A DNA stretch of 24,911 nucleotides, taken from the NCBI GenBank assembly GCA_001687465.1, contig LVLI01000235.1:1-24911 (forward strand), read 5' to 3'. A program made the translations under genes and the position numbers. Below the pieces are notes generated by a model. That model saw only the letters and a program-made list of their open reading frames with translations, was not told where the DNA came from and did not search any database. How positions within the stretch are numbered: position 1 is the first letter of the stretch; the number at the start of each line of letters is the position of its first letter. This DNA is from Halocafeteria seosinensis (Eukaryota > Sar > Bigyra > Bicosoecida). Positions 1-10,134 of this stretch are shown in pieces.

Positions 1-741
1 TATCAAGACCCAGCATTGTTTCTTGTTTTTTAAAAACCCTACTTTCTGTCCACTCATTGACAACATCACCCTGAATATTCCAATACTTGTGAATTGTTGT
101 CCGTCGGCACATGAAGGAATCACTAACATCATTTTACTTACTGAATTAGTATATACTACCTCTACATTTTTCCCCTGAGCAACTCTCATGTTGAAAACTT
201 CAGCAAATGGCGTTGTCGATCGGCTATGGTCTTCCCGGGCGCTTCTGAGCTCATCCACATTCCCCTTGTCAAACTGTGCTGCAAGTAACCCGTGAGAGGA
301 CCTGCTGTCGTGAGAGGGCTTGGTGTTAGCGATGGGTCCTTTGTGACCAGTCCCCACCGAGTTCGCCTTGTCCTTAGCTGCCACCTCTTGGCTCGGTGGC
401 ATCTGCCGTTGAGGGTTTTTGAAAGTAAACCCTTTCTTGTGCTTGGCTTGGAACTGCTCCAGATTAGCTGCTAATTTGCTGTCTAATTCCTCTTCTACCT
501 TGCCGGACTCCTTCTTGCCCGCGCTCGATCTGCGTGAATTCGCTTTTCGCTTACCGCGCTTAGCTCGATGAGACCCTTTGGGACCACCCTCCGGTGGTTT
601 GTCTTCAGTGGATGGCCTATCTGTGTCATGGGAGTTCTCTTGCTGGCCTTGACGTGGTAATGACGAAGTCGTTGGAGACTCCTCAGATTCGAATAAATAC
701 GCAAATGGGCTCGATCGACCACCCACAGCAGGGGACGCCAT
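1..741 (-). CDS. Unrecognised gene, 5' part; runs off the window start
   Basis: Two exons are visible: 741-142 (200 codons, ATG at 741-739) and 70-1, joined over a 71-nt intron (141-71) that begins GTAAGT and ends TTCAG. The frame stays open across the junction and leaves the window, so the 3' part is missing. The first ~130 residues are Ser/Pro/Lys/Arg/Glu-rich and look disordered, with a basic patch near residue 60 (HRAKRGKRKANSRR) that could be a nuclear localisation signal. A more ordered stretch follows from about residue 150 (LLAAQFDKGNVDELRSARED; later FAEVFNMRVAQGKNVEVVYT). I recognise no family. The intron phase (0), splice consensus and length match the other genes here, which is the main support. 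ATG chosen because it is the first in the open frame. Confidence 0.7.
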   Translation of the reverse strand, partial: MASPAVGGRSSPFAYLFESEESPTTSSLPRQGQQENSHDTDRPSTEDKPPEGGPKGSHRAKRGKRKANSRRSSAGKKESGKVEEELDSKLAANLEQFQAKHKKGFTFKNPQRQMPPSQEVAAKDKANSVGTGHKGPIANTKPSHDSRSSHGLLAAQFDKGNVDELRSAREDHSRSTTPFAEVFNMRVAQGKNVEVVYTNSVSKMMLVIPSCADGQQFTSIGIFRVMLSMSGQKVGFLKNKKQCWVLI

Positions 742-1772
742 TATACAGCGCTGCCCTCTGATAGCTTCTCGAGAGGTATGAGGTCGAAGTGGTAGGTATT
801 TGGTGCATAATATGACGAAATCCCGAGAGGGAGGTCGCCGGTGGAATCCTGCGACCCCACGCAACAACGATGCCATGCTCATTTCAATTGATTATCTGTC
901 TCTCTACCAACTACACAATCTCATATCTAACTAAACCATATCTCGACGGGGAAGAAATCAACGTCGTAGTGCTTATACAGAGTGCATGGTGTCACAGGAC
1001 ACGTTTGTGAAGTTGGGGAGATTACGACCTTCACGGTTGGAGAATTCTACTGTAGCGTCGGGTAAAGGTATTAAGCAATGTGGGAAAAGGACAAAATTAG
1101 AAAAAAATTAGAATATGTAGTGCTCCGATAATGGCTTCGAAATTAATGCACGGTTGGTCTCTGCTGCCGAATTCATATGGATTCACCAATACTGCAGTAT
1201 GAGCGGAGTGTGAACAACTTGTACACGTATAGTGTATGCAGTACCGGTATATGTTGGTGCTTCCCTACCTCTTGATGCCGGTACAATAGCACTGTGACCA
1301 AGTGACCAGTTTTCCGTCACTTCCGTGGTGTGTGTATCTTTGCTTTCACCGCGCCTTCTTTTGATTCTCAATTCCGATTCCCTACCCACCGGGGTACTGT
1401 ATTCCAATGTATTCCAAGGACTGCTACCATAGAACCACACTAGTGTGTGTAATGTATTATTCAGGATTACTTAGGACCTACATAACAAAATAAACAAGTT
1501 AGTGGATCCGTTCGCCGTGGAAGATCTCCGTTTTCTGTGTAAAGCTGTACGGTCTCAGAAGCTTCCCACAAGATGGAGCAACGTCTGAATTCCATATTGT
1601 TATTGGCGAGATATGACGCAGTGCACGGGCACCGTTAGAGGATAGCGCACCCACAGCCAGCCAAAACTGATGGAAGGTCGAAGATTGAACTGTACAACTG
1701 TATCGTGGTAGGAGCAAGCCGCAACCGAGAATGACCGAATTGAAGTTCCACTCCATGCATTTAGCCCCTTGT
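742..1772. other. Gene-poor interval
   Basis: No convincing exon is seen. It holds the promoter side of the minus-strand gene starting at 741 and, probably, the 3' flank of the possible minus-strand gene ending at 1773. Short minus-strand open frames at 1183-1440 and about 1499-1783 have no recognisable content and no splice context that links them to a neighbour. Composition is unremarkable apart from an A-rich patch near 1088-1112. Confidence 0.5.
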
Positions 1773-2573
1773 TCACTTTCCAAGAGAAATGGGAGATCTT
1801 TGCTTCCTCACAATTTTACTCCCACGGCATGAGCTGACAGGCACTTTGATGGAACTAATACATTCCGAACATCCCCGGGAGCGACAGCAGCAACTATTGC
1901 AGGTTCTGGGAAAAACTTTTACGCCAAACGGACACCAACTGCATCTGCTTGATGAGTCTAGAATTCGCACATTTGCTTTTGCTGATGTTCCTAAGTTATC
2001 ACCTGCACGTTGTACCCAGGTCAGCGTTACATTGTGTTTTCCGTGGTAACTGCTAATATCCGCCTCACAACTCTTAATTTCTCCATGAGTGACGTGTCCA
2101 CAATCCTTAGCTTCGATTCCGTTTATCAGAATTTTATGCTTCGAGCGATCCGCGTGTTTTTGAGCGGATGGAGATTTTGCTCCTATGATTTCATGCTTCA
2201 AAATGTCTCCAGATAGACACACATTATTTTGCGTGAGCTCCATGACGTTCTCACCCGAGATCAGAGGGCTGTTGTCTTCGTGTTTAGTCCCCACAACGTG
2301 TTCATTTTCTGTCACTGGTGCGTAATGGGTCCAAGAAGCCCAAGATGGACTCTTAACATCAAGCGAGTTAACGTCGTTATGATCTGTGGTGTAGTCTTCA
2401 TAGCCCCAATTGCAGGGACGACTCAAGTCCCGCTCCCGGTCCTCATACGTGCATTCAAAACGGGGGTTCCTGACAGCCCCGTGAACGATGCACGAAGCCT
2501 CTACGTGCACAATGTGTCGTGGTAAGATCAGTACAGCGCAGTTGAGCAATATAAGCCCCGAGAGCGTCCACAT
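1773..2573 (-). CDS. Possible signal-peptide protein, unrecognised
   Basis: An uninterrupted minus-strand frame of 266 codons starts at the ATG at 2573-2571. Open frame continues upstream to another ATG at 2672, but the inner ATG gives a clean hydrophobic N-terminus (MWTLSGLILLNCAVLILP) like a signal peptide or anchor. The middle is polar and Asp/His/Asn-rich; the last ~60 residues are rich in Cys, Arg and Ser. No known domain is recognised. Caution: the last third lies antisense to a plus-strand ATG frame (1789-2049) whose translation looks at least as protein-like, so the true gene may end earlier by splicing or the plus strand may be coding there. The length of the frame is the only real support. 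Confidence 0.4.
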   Translation of the reverse strand: MWTLSGLILLNCAVLILPRHIVHVEASCIVHGAVRNPRFECTYEDRERDLSRPCNWGYEDYTTDHNDVNSLDVKSPSWASWTHYAPVTENEHVVGTKHEDNSPLISGENVMELTQNNVCLSGDILKHEIIGAKSPSAQKHADRSKHKILINGIEAKDCGHVTHGEIKSCEADISSYHGKHNVTLTWVQRAGDNLGTSAKANVRILDSSSRCSWCPFGVKVFPRTCNSCCCRSRGCSECISSIKVPVSSCRGSKIVRKQRSPISLGK

Positions 2574-3045
2574 CCCAAACGACAACTCGTTAAGGTTCGC
2601 GTGGGACAGGTTCCTGTGTGTACTTCTCAACGCTTCAGACGAGAATAAAGCATTCTCTCTTTTCTGGTACATGCGCGTTGCCAATTCGTCACTTGTACTG
2701 TCAAGTCGTCGGCACCATACAAGCTCTCAAACGCTAGGGGCCTGTAGGAATAGAGGGAAGAAACCTTGAAGGAACACACTCCGGAGTCACTAGCCGGAGG
2801 GAAATTTGCCCAAGTGTAAGAATGCGGCCAACTCCCTGGACAGCGGGCTACATGTATCTGTCAGACGTGTGTAAGAAGGCATCGGGAGTTACCCGGGGTA
2901 TCTGGGGAAATGGTACGCTTTCCGAAACTCCAGAACGCCAATACACACAGTAACCATTGGGGAGCGTGTATTCGGTACAACATATTACAATCTCCGTGGT
3001 GTAGTGTCTAACCACGTGACTACGGTCAGATATTGCTTATGCATC
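2574..3045. other. Intergenic, nothing recognised
   Basis: Lies between the possible gene ending its 5' side at 2573 and the stop codon (3046-3048) of the seven-exon minus-strand gene. No exon, repeat or RNA gene was recognised. A CTACAG acceptor-like site on the minus strand near 2740 could belong to an unseen upstream exon of the 1773-2573 frame. Confidence 0.4.
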
Positions 3046-4242
3046 TTATGAGCTGCGATCGGTCCCTTTGTACTTTATGCATTTCTCCATGTATTCCGTG
3101 AAGTCATTCTTCTTTAATTTATGGGTATTATCTTGCTTTCTGACAATCTCTTCCATTTCAGGAGAGAACTCGTAGGCTAAGCGAGACTCGGGTATGCTAG
3201 ACGTAGACGTCTGCAGACACATGGAGGATTTGGATGAAGGTTTGTGCGATCCAGCATTGGCTTGCAGAAGAAAATACTTACATCTGTAGGAAAGTCTTTG
3301 AACAGCGACCTCACATGGTCCTTTTGATGTGGTGCCTGCACTAAATTTAAAGAAGGTTTGTATTGTCACTCTCTGTACTCTTGAAGCAGTGAAAGTAACT
3401 TACATTTTTCTTTTTGGGCTCCTGGTTTTTATTCGCCTCTATCTTTGCTAATTTTTTCTTGAGAGCGTTGTTAGCTGCTCTCTCCGCATCTCGGATGCGG
3501 GCTTCCTCATCTGTGTCTTCCGGATGAGCGGAATGAGTCTCCTCAGTTTCTCCTTGTTCCTCGTTCATTGATCCAATCATTCGCTTTATATCAGGGTCAT
3601 CTGCCATCGAAAAACCTGAAGAGTGCAAGCAGCACCCACGCGAGTATGGATGTGTTTACGTACCAGCTAAGCTCGTCGATAAAGCTTCCTCAAGTTTCTT
3701 CTTTGGTGAGCCCGATGGTTTACCGCCTGCAAAATTGACCGTGTTGCAATATGATGTACAAGTCTTGAGATAGAACGTTAAGACTTCATCCTACCTCTTC
3801 TGGACTCTCGCAGCGATAATCCCTGGTCAGGGTTATCCCAGCCAAAAGCGCTGAAATTGGCGGATCAAGGGAATGAACACAATTCATCTTTATGATGGAG
3901 TCCGATGAATTCGTGCTTTCTTCTTACTTTTTTGTAGGTAAGCGATTGAATGGCTTGATTGTGGATTCTGGCTTGAATTGTACTCCGTATGGTGGGCGGG
4001 AGCGCTCATAAACAGCTTTATTCGGATATTGCTGCAAAGCAGATCAATGGAAATCACGATGCACACGTTTTGCCAGCACATGGTTGAGGTGATACGCTTC
4101 GTACCAAATTTACGGGCGCACAATGCGCAAATGTCTGATCCAGGTTCTCCAACTCATCCCGAAGCGCTTGCTGAACGCTCTCTCTGTTGGTTCTCGCCTC
4201 CGAGCTACGGTTAGTGTTCAGGGTGACGTTCTTCTGCGACAT
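3046..4242 (-). CDS. Seven-exon gene for a 260-residue charged protein, unrecognised
   Basis: Exons (minus strand): 4242-4114, 4031-3928, 3850-3795, 3726-3664, 3615-3404, 3335-3282, 3210-3046; total 783 nt, 260 residues plus TAA. All six introns are GT-AG, 48-82 nt, and every junction keeps the frame. Start is ATG 4242-4240 (MSQKNVTLNTNRSSEAR). Residues ~20-37 could form a helix. Residues ~54-100 hold aromatic- and Pro-rich segments (ERSRPPYGVQFKPE; NAFGWDNPDQGLS), the likeliest functional motifs. About residues 125-190 are very charged (Glu/Asp then Lys) and look helical or coiled coil. The C-terminus is again helical and basic. No signal peptide or membrane segment. I cannot name the family; it looks like a soluble scaffold or cytoskeletal/regulatory protein, which is inference only. 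Confidence 0.8.
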
Positions 4243-5263
4243 CTTATATCGGGCCCAAGGCTGCTCTAGAGGGTGAATGTAGCGCCTATAAACTACTGAA
4301 CGAGTATATCCGGTTGAGCGCAAGTTGAAGTTTACTAGTAAACGTTAGCTAGTTGTTGTAAGGTCAATGCAACTGACGCAATCACTATTACATAGGTATC
4401 GAACCAATCCGAGCATAATTATCTACAAGACAAACAACTGGCGGATACTCATGGATCCTGGATAGAGGAGGATTCGGGGAAGAGAGGACACAGTTTTGGC
4501 GCGTGAGTCAAGTCGGTTGGTCGCAGCTTGTAAGCGCCTGGGGGCGATGAAATTGGTGGATGACCACTGGTTCGTCAAATGTTTGTCGATTTCGGTGTTC
4601 GAAGTGGACACCTCAGTGTACTATCTGCCATGTGTGGAGAGCAACGCGAGGTCTTGACACTGTGTTTTGTAGCCAGCATGTACGAAGCAGTAAAGTGGCC
4701 AGTCACTACATTATGTGTCACATGTATGCGGACTACAGGAGGGGAGAACCCAAAGCATGATCCTTTGTTCGATTGACTCCACTTCGTCCATCTCGTCGTC
4801 TGATTGCGTTGATAAGCGACATATAACATCTAGGGGTAGATACTTGGTACCTGTTGCCACACTTGCACTGTGAGAGAAATACATCGACAGTTCCATCTGA
4901 ATTGTACAGTACAGTACTCTACTGCTGATGCCACAACACTTCCCAGATAGCTCGTATACGACATGGTCTATCCTAGGACCCTCCAGTCGCACCGCGCTCC
5001 TACTAAGGTGGACTTCGGAAGTCGGACTTCCTCGACCCATGGTTTGTGAAGGTCGACTTCGAGGTCACTTTTGTGGCGATGCTATAGTATGCACTCTTTT
5101 GTCAGTTGCATTCAGAATAGAGTGCTTATTGTTTCGCTTCGTGTGTGCGTGTGTGTCTAAGTGTGCGTCTGTCTGTCTGTTGTCCTTGGTCAAGCATTAC
5201 TTAGAGGCGCAACAAATCAACAAGTCTCCCTTACTTAGAATACTGCAGCATAATTAGATACAA
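4243..5263. other. Interval between divergent genes, with a possible BRCT-like fragment
   Basis: This separates the minus-strand gene starting at 4242 from CSN7 on the plus strand, so it should contain both promoters. It is larger than the other gaps here. The plus-strand frame 4466-4654 reads like the second half of a BRCT domain (described separately). A minus-strand ATG frame 5040-4711 (109 codons) has an acidic stretch (SDDEMDEVESIEQR) but no recognisable fold. Short simple repeats (GT-rich near 5142-5165; TCTG near 5170-5182) lie just upstream of CSN7. Confidence 0.45.
4466..4657 (+). pseudogene. BRCT-like fragment (tentative)
   Basis: The frame 4466-4654 is open for 63 codons and ends in TGA at 4655-4657. 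It encodes ESSRLVAACKRLGAMKLVDD followed by HWFVKCLS. This fits the C-terminal half of a BRCT domain: an Ala/Cys-rich helix, a Gly, a Val strand, then the conserved Trp and Cys three to four residues apart. The N-terminal half (with its Gly-Gly turn) is not seen nearby in any frame, and a TAG at 4463-4465 blocks the frame upstream. It could be an orphan exon of an unmodelled gene, a decayed gene piece, or chance. Confidence 0.3.
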
Positions 5264-6311
5264 ATGAATGGCACCACAGCCACTACGGTGCAGCGCTACG
5301 TCGACCTGGCGCGTCGACAAGAGGGGAATGCGCTCCAAGAGACGCTGATCAGGGCGATGGAGGATAATGAAGTATTCGCTTTTGGGGAATTGTTACAACT
5401 TTCTTCGGTGCAAAATCTTGAGGATACAGCTCTTAAACGACAGCTTGAATTGCTAGCCTATGGTAACTACATGGACTACAAAGGTGGGTGGTGCTGGTTT
5501 GTTGATAACGGGAAATTTATTCCATCTCACCTATGACGGCGTCCTTGGGCGTCTTTTTTTGCTTCTGGTCTGCAGTGGGTATGATCACGCACGGAAATGA
5601 ACACAAGCTGCTTTACAAGCTGAAACAATTATCGTTGATTGATATATTCGGATCAAATAAGCGCCAGACCTATGATGAAATCATCTCCAAGCTGGATTTA
5701 CCGGACGATAGTGACCTTGAAAACTTGTTCGTCTCGGCGAAATCTGCCAGTTTAATTACAGGGAAACTGGATCAGCGCAAACGAGAGATTTACGTCGATT
5801 TTGTGGATGGGAGGGACGTATCATCAAGGAATTTATCAAGTTTAATCGAAGAATTCACCAGCTGGTATGTGGACCAGCTGTATCCGCACTTCCCCGCGCT
5901 TGGCGATGCTTGCGGTGGTTCTTGGCTTGCAGGCGGGATGCCACCGACAGCATCATACAGTCTCTGGATGGCCACCTAGGAACTGTCATACAAACAAGGG
6001 CTCAAGAAGAAGAAAATAAGCGTATCGCTGAGACGAGGGTAAGTAAATGGCATACATGACGCATTCGGGAAGCGTAGGAGCCACGTATTGTGCTGATGGG
6101 CAGAAACAAGGAGTCAGAGATTACGTTGCGGCGCAAGCTGCGGCGGGAGAGAACGCCCACGTCGGGGGCTACAGGTAGGCGAACTAATCAATGCCCATGC
6201 TAGTGTCATACCGATATGAATGTGTTCTCTTCGGTGCTCATGGGTGGGTGATACAGGATGAGCAAGAAGCGAGGACTGAACGAACACTCGAAGTTTCAGA
6301 ACAGAACATAG
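5264..6311 (+). CDS. CSN7: COP9 signalosome subunit 7 (PCI domain)
   Basis: Subunit of the COP9 signalosome, which removes NEDD8 from cullin-RING ubiquitin ligases. Exons: 5264-5483, 5576-5864, 5933-6038, 6104-6174, 6257-6311; introns 92, 68, 65 and 82 nt; 246 residues. The N-terminal half is helical (ELLQLSSVQNLEDTALKRQLELLAYG in two parts). Residues ~75-165 match the CSN7 PCI/winged-helix region: KLKQLSLIDIF, YDEIISKLDL, and the family signature TGKLDQRKREIYVDFVDGRD. A C-terminal helix follows (RAQEEENKRIAETR). The end is uncertain: reading straight through exon 4 gives a stop at 6176-6178, whereas splicing the 82-nt intron 6175-6256 adds a Lys/Arg-containing tail ending at 6311. I prefer the spliced form. 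The subunit is ~250-280 residues in other eukaryotes, which fits either. Confidence 0.88.
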
Positions 6312-6813
6312 TGAAAGTCTTCCCCAATCAGAACTCATACAATGGTCCAAATGGAGCGGACTCTTTGTGCATCAATTTCAATAGAATTTGCTTTTTTCCG
6401 TCAGAAATATCCTACTATAAGCTTATACAAGTATGTACTGCCTGCTTCCCCTTGTTCTTCCGTTCAGCGAGAGATAGATAACGCCCTTGAAGCACCAAAA
6501 TGTCGGTTCACGGACGCACAGGAGGGTTCACATGAAGAGGTCGTTGTAAAATGTTGAGTGTTCACATCTCCTTCAACATTCCTCCGCGCTTCGGTACCCG
6601 CGAGCAGTATTGTAATATCTAGCCGAAGGTCCTAGGGCCTCTGGTGTGTCATTTTCTTCAGCACCGGCTTGGAACTGCCGATCATTGTTGGATTGAGACC
6701 ATGGAGTTCCAGTGAAAGACATACACTGGTGCGGTCACCATACTATTAGGGGTTGTACCAGTGCATCTTGTAAGTCGGGGCAATGTTAGTAATTCCCAAC
6801 ATCCTGAAGGCAG
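6312..6813. other. Unresolved interval after CSN7
   Basis: No complete gene is modelled. A strong acceptor-like tract (pyrimidines then CGTTCAG, ending at about 6466) precedes a short open stretch (REIDNALEAPKCRFTDAQEG, stop TGA near 6555-6557), and another acceptor-like tract (GCTTTTTTCCGTCAG) ends near 6404. These may be exons of a CSN7 3' extension or of another gene, but no donor upstream gives a convincing frame. A minus-strand ATG frame, 7032-6682 (116 codons; MHLLETLDSTVEEIQYRYEI), overlaps the end of this interval and the next candidate gene. Confidence 0.35.
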
Positions 6814-7218
6814 CGGCAAACGAAGTGCCCCTCCCGTGGTTGCTTCTGAATTCGCTCCCGACGTGATGTCGAGTCCCATAACAAGGGTATGTAAGGATCT
6901 CCGAAGTATGTTTGTAATACTTTGTATTGGTAGGCGGCAGGATTCCACCTGCATCGGCCATACCATGCGTTGGATCTCATACCGGTATTGTATTTCCTCC
7001 ACTGTGCTATCCAATGTTTCCAGTAAGTGCATCACTACGTCTTGATTGCCGTGGAACCAACAACACCCACTCTACAGAAGTACGAATTAGACGTTGCACT
7101 GCAAGCTTCTTCCCCCGCACGCAAGAAGTTGAAGTCAATGACGGAATTCATTCACAACTCCTTACGGCATGGCCCTCACTCAAATGTCAGTGAAATTCAG
7201 TCGTGTCTATCTGTTTGA
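6814..7218 (+). CDS. Candidate multi-exon gene, 5' end not found
   Basis: Three candidate exons join in frame: 6814-6890, 6934-7022 and 7078-7218 (TGA). The introns are 43 nt (GTAAGG...TAG) and 55 nt (GTAAGT...CTACAG); a further 44-nt intron (6770-6813, GTAAGT...GCAG) may lie upstream. The product starts with an Ala/Pro/Ser-rich stretch, then a Pro-rich hydrophobic stretch (GIVFPPLCYPMFP), then a basic helix-like segment (ARKKLKSMTEFIHNSLRHG). No family is recognised and the first exon is unknown. The two introns are shorter than the best-supported ones in this window. The opposite strand also has a 116-codon ATG frame (7032-6682), so strand assignment rests on the two good GTAAG donors. Confidence 0.38.
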
Positions 7219-7563
7219 GGTCGTGTACTGACTGTAACAAACATGGTTGCGGGTGGTTTTGCTTGTTGTATTGCTCGTTGTAATTTGCTTCAAGTGTCGA
7301 TTTCTTTGGTCGCACGTGCCGTAAAGGATTCGTCCAGTATACAACAGGATTGGCTCCTTCGAACACCAGTCAAGCGCTTCTCAGACGCGGTTTTACAACC
7401 AGTTTATTGGAGACCACCCCCGTAATTGTGGCGAATAGAGGCTGTAGAGACTGATCTGCTGTTCATCGGAGCAACGCATCCTCTTCAAGAACGGGGGATA
7501 TTTCCATACACAGCACAGTTTTTGTCGATACCCGACAATTGGACCTCTCCTGGCAGACACTCT
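7219..7563. other. Upstream region of the ankyrin gene
   Basis: About 345 bp before the chosen ATG of the ankyrin-repeat gene. The gene's reading frame is already open from about 7426 but has no ATG before 7564, so the 5' part is probably 5' UTR. No other feature was recognised. Confidence 0.45.
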
Positions 7564-9786
7564 ATGTCCAACATAGCCGCGAAATCGTCCGAAGAGGTGC
7601 ATTCGGCGAGCAGTGGAACTTCGGCTCGTCCGCCGATCTCGCCGTTGTCCTCCGGGGCAGGAAGCACTGCAAACGAATCAGGGGTCGAAGTTCCCACACT
7701 GCCTTCCAAGGGAAGCGGAGGTTCGGCATCATGGCCTGGAGTCGATGTGGGTGTAGATGGAGACGCTTCGAGTGACGGACCAAGCCCCCCGGTGTCGAGC
7801 GCTGGAGGAAGGAAGGAGGATCACACGTCATCTTCGCGCAAGGGGGAGAGAAAGGCCCCGTTGACGAGGTGGCAGATAGGACGAAGTTATTCTGAAGGGA
7901 GCTCCGGCAAGGATGAAAGCAGCAAACGGAAATACTCCGCCAAGAAGCAATACAGGCGTCGCCGAAGGCGAAGTGATGAGAACGGCAGACGTCATACTCG
8001 CGCTTCGCCCTTACTAAAGGGTGTGGAACAAATGGTTGCCAGGGGCGAAGAATTAAACCAGAAAGACAAAGATGGGCATGCAGCCATACATTATGCGGCG
8101 TTGTACGGAGATGTTCAAACAATAAAGCGACTAATCCGTGAAAAGGCTGATATTGATGCAGTAACAAATGTAAGTCCGTCGATAATCACTATGGGATTTT
8201 CCCGGTACTGGTTGAAAGCGGTCTGTTGCAGAGCGACCACCAAACACCACTGCATATTGCTGTACACAAGGGACGAATCGATGCGGTTAAACAACTACTT
8301 CGGGCCTTCCCTCAGGGAGTGAACATGAAAGATCGAGTATGTGATCAGAACGATAATTGGCGAGTGCTGCTTGGCTTACAGAACTATTGTGTGCTAGCAG
8401 CATAATGACACCCCATTACATGTAGCTATTAGGCACGGACATCTGGAAATAGCAAAGTTGTTGGTGCGACTAGGCGCTGATCCCAATGCGGAAACCAAGG
8501 ATCATTATACTGCTCTTCACCTTGCGATATCTGAAGGACATAATGACTTTGTCAAATTTCTCATTGACTCAAAGATGTGCGATTTGGACTCTGAAATCGT
8601 ACGTTTGCGGTTTGCGCTTCGGTTGTACCTCTAGTATTGATTTATTGAATTTGTCGATGCAGAACGGACTGACGCCTCTAAACCGTGCTGTCAAAACAAA
8701 GAACGCGGAGATTGTCAAGTATCTTCTAGATAACGGAGCTGATATTCATAACAGAGATAGTGTATGTTGACTCATCCGAGATATCTCAGGGATATCGCAG
8801 GGCATAGTCTACGTTGTTCGCAGGCTGGCAACAATACGTTCCACATAGCGTGCACGGAAGGAGACCAGACTATAGTGAAGATATTACTTCAACATGGAGC
8901 CGATCCACATGAGATTAACAAGGTAAATGCTGGTTCACGCTTCTGCTGTAACTCTTCACGCTTGCATTTTGTTTGCTTTGTCGTGGCAGTGGGGCAATAC
9001 ACCGCTGCACGAAGCAAGCTATAAGGGGCATACCCAGCTGATTAATTTCTTAGTTACCAAACAGAAAGTTGACGTGAACGCGAAGAATATAGTGCGTATC
9101 CGGAACAGATATTGGTTGAGGCGCGATGGGCGATGCTTAAATTTGTGTCGATATGCAGCATGGATTTACACCCCTTCACTTCGCAACGGAAGGAGGACAC
9201 GCCGGCACAGTGAAGAAGCTTCTTAACCTCGGTGCTAAGGTCAACGAAAAGACTAGTGTAAGTCTTCAATGGCAAGATTGCGCGACTCTTTGCAGGTATG
9301 CACTCTTGCTGTTTCGTAGCAGGAAGGGTATGATGCGTTAATTATTGCTTCCGAGCGAGGGTACGCGGAGTGCGCTAAGGTTTTGCTTAAATACGGAGCG
9401 AATGTGGACTCAGCTACAGAAGTAAGTGAAGAGTAGACTTGATTTCTCCCTTCGTAATTGTTCTTACTCAGCCTCTGCTGGTTGAATTCAGGACGGATAC
9501 AATAGTTTGCATCAGGCCTCTATCTGGGGTCACCCCGAAGTCGTTGACAGCTTGTTAAAGCACGGAGCTGATGTGAATGCGAAGAATAAGGTATGATTCT
9601 GTATTGGAATGTCATCTTCGCGATCGGATATATGGTTTATTTGTTTTGATATGTGACATGCAGGACGGATATAGTGCAGCTCATTTCGCACGCACCTGGG
9701 ATAATGTTAAAATCTTTGACACACTGAAAAGACACGGGGCGGATATTCGCCGAAGCACGTCAAGCAGTTTGGGTTCTTGTGAATAA
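7564..9786 (+). CDS. Ankyrin-repeat protein, ten exons, one repeat per exon
   Basis: Exons: 7564-8169, 8232-8336, 8401-8598, 8663-8761, 8824-8922, 8990-9091, 9159-9257, 9323-9421, 9492-9590, 9664-9786; 1,629 nt, 542 residues. All nine introns (62-73 nt, GT-AG) are phase 0. Exon 1 encodes a Ser/Gly/Pro-rich disordered region and, near residues 127-143, a strongly basic patch ([17 protein letters not shown]) that may be a nuclear signal. About eleven ankyrin repeats follow, with clear DG.T.LH.A, G......LL and GAD.N motifs; most exons are 99 nt, exactly one 33-residue repeat, and exon 3 holds two. No kinase, SOCS box, membrane or other catalytic domain is present, so this is a binding scaffold with unknown partner. 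The last repeat (exon 10) degenerates ([10 protein letters not shown]) and acts as a cap. First in-frame ATG chosen as start. Confidence 0.9.
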
Positions 9787-10134
9787 TTAGAGCAAGATCG
9801 GTTGAATTTTACAAAATACACATGCTCCACACGACACGACGTGTGCATGCACAAAACTGCCTTGAGGTATGCCTTGAGGTAAAAGTTTAAAGTGCCAGAA
9901 TTCCTCGAAGAAAAGATTGACATGTTCGTGAGAACATGGTGGTCCGAGCAATTTTAGGGTCCATTATAGTGTTTTCATTGTATGTATACACGAGTATGTT
10001 TTCCTGTATTCTTCCATGGGGGATTGCTTGATAAATGCACCATGTTGGGGGCAAAAATAATGGCAGAAAGCACCCGGAGACGAGAGCTTCTTGAGGAGGG
10101 ACGAGTCCATTATACACCGAATAAGCTCTGTATC
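9787..10134. other. Intergenic between the ankyrin gene and the DNAJC3 homologue
   Basis: Same-strand spacer of 348 bp. It must hold the 3' flank of the ankyrin gene and the promoter of the chaperone gene. It contains a small direct duplication (TGCCTTGAGGTA, at about 9861 and 9871). The frame of the next gene is open upstream with earlier ATGs, but none yields a signal peptide. Confidence 0.5.
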
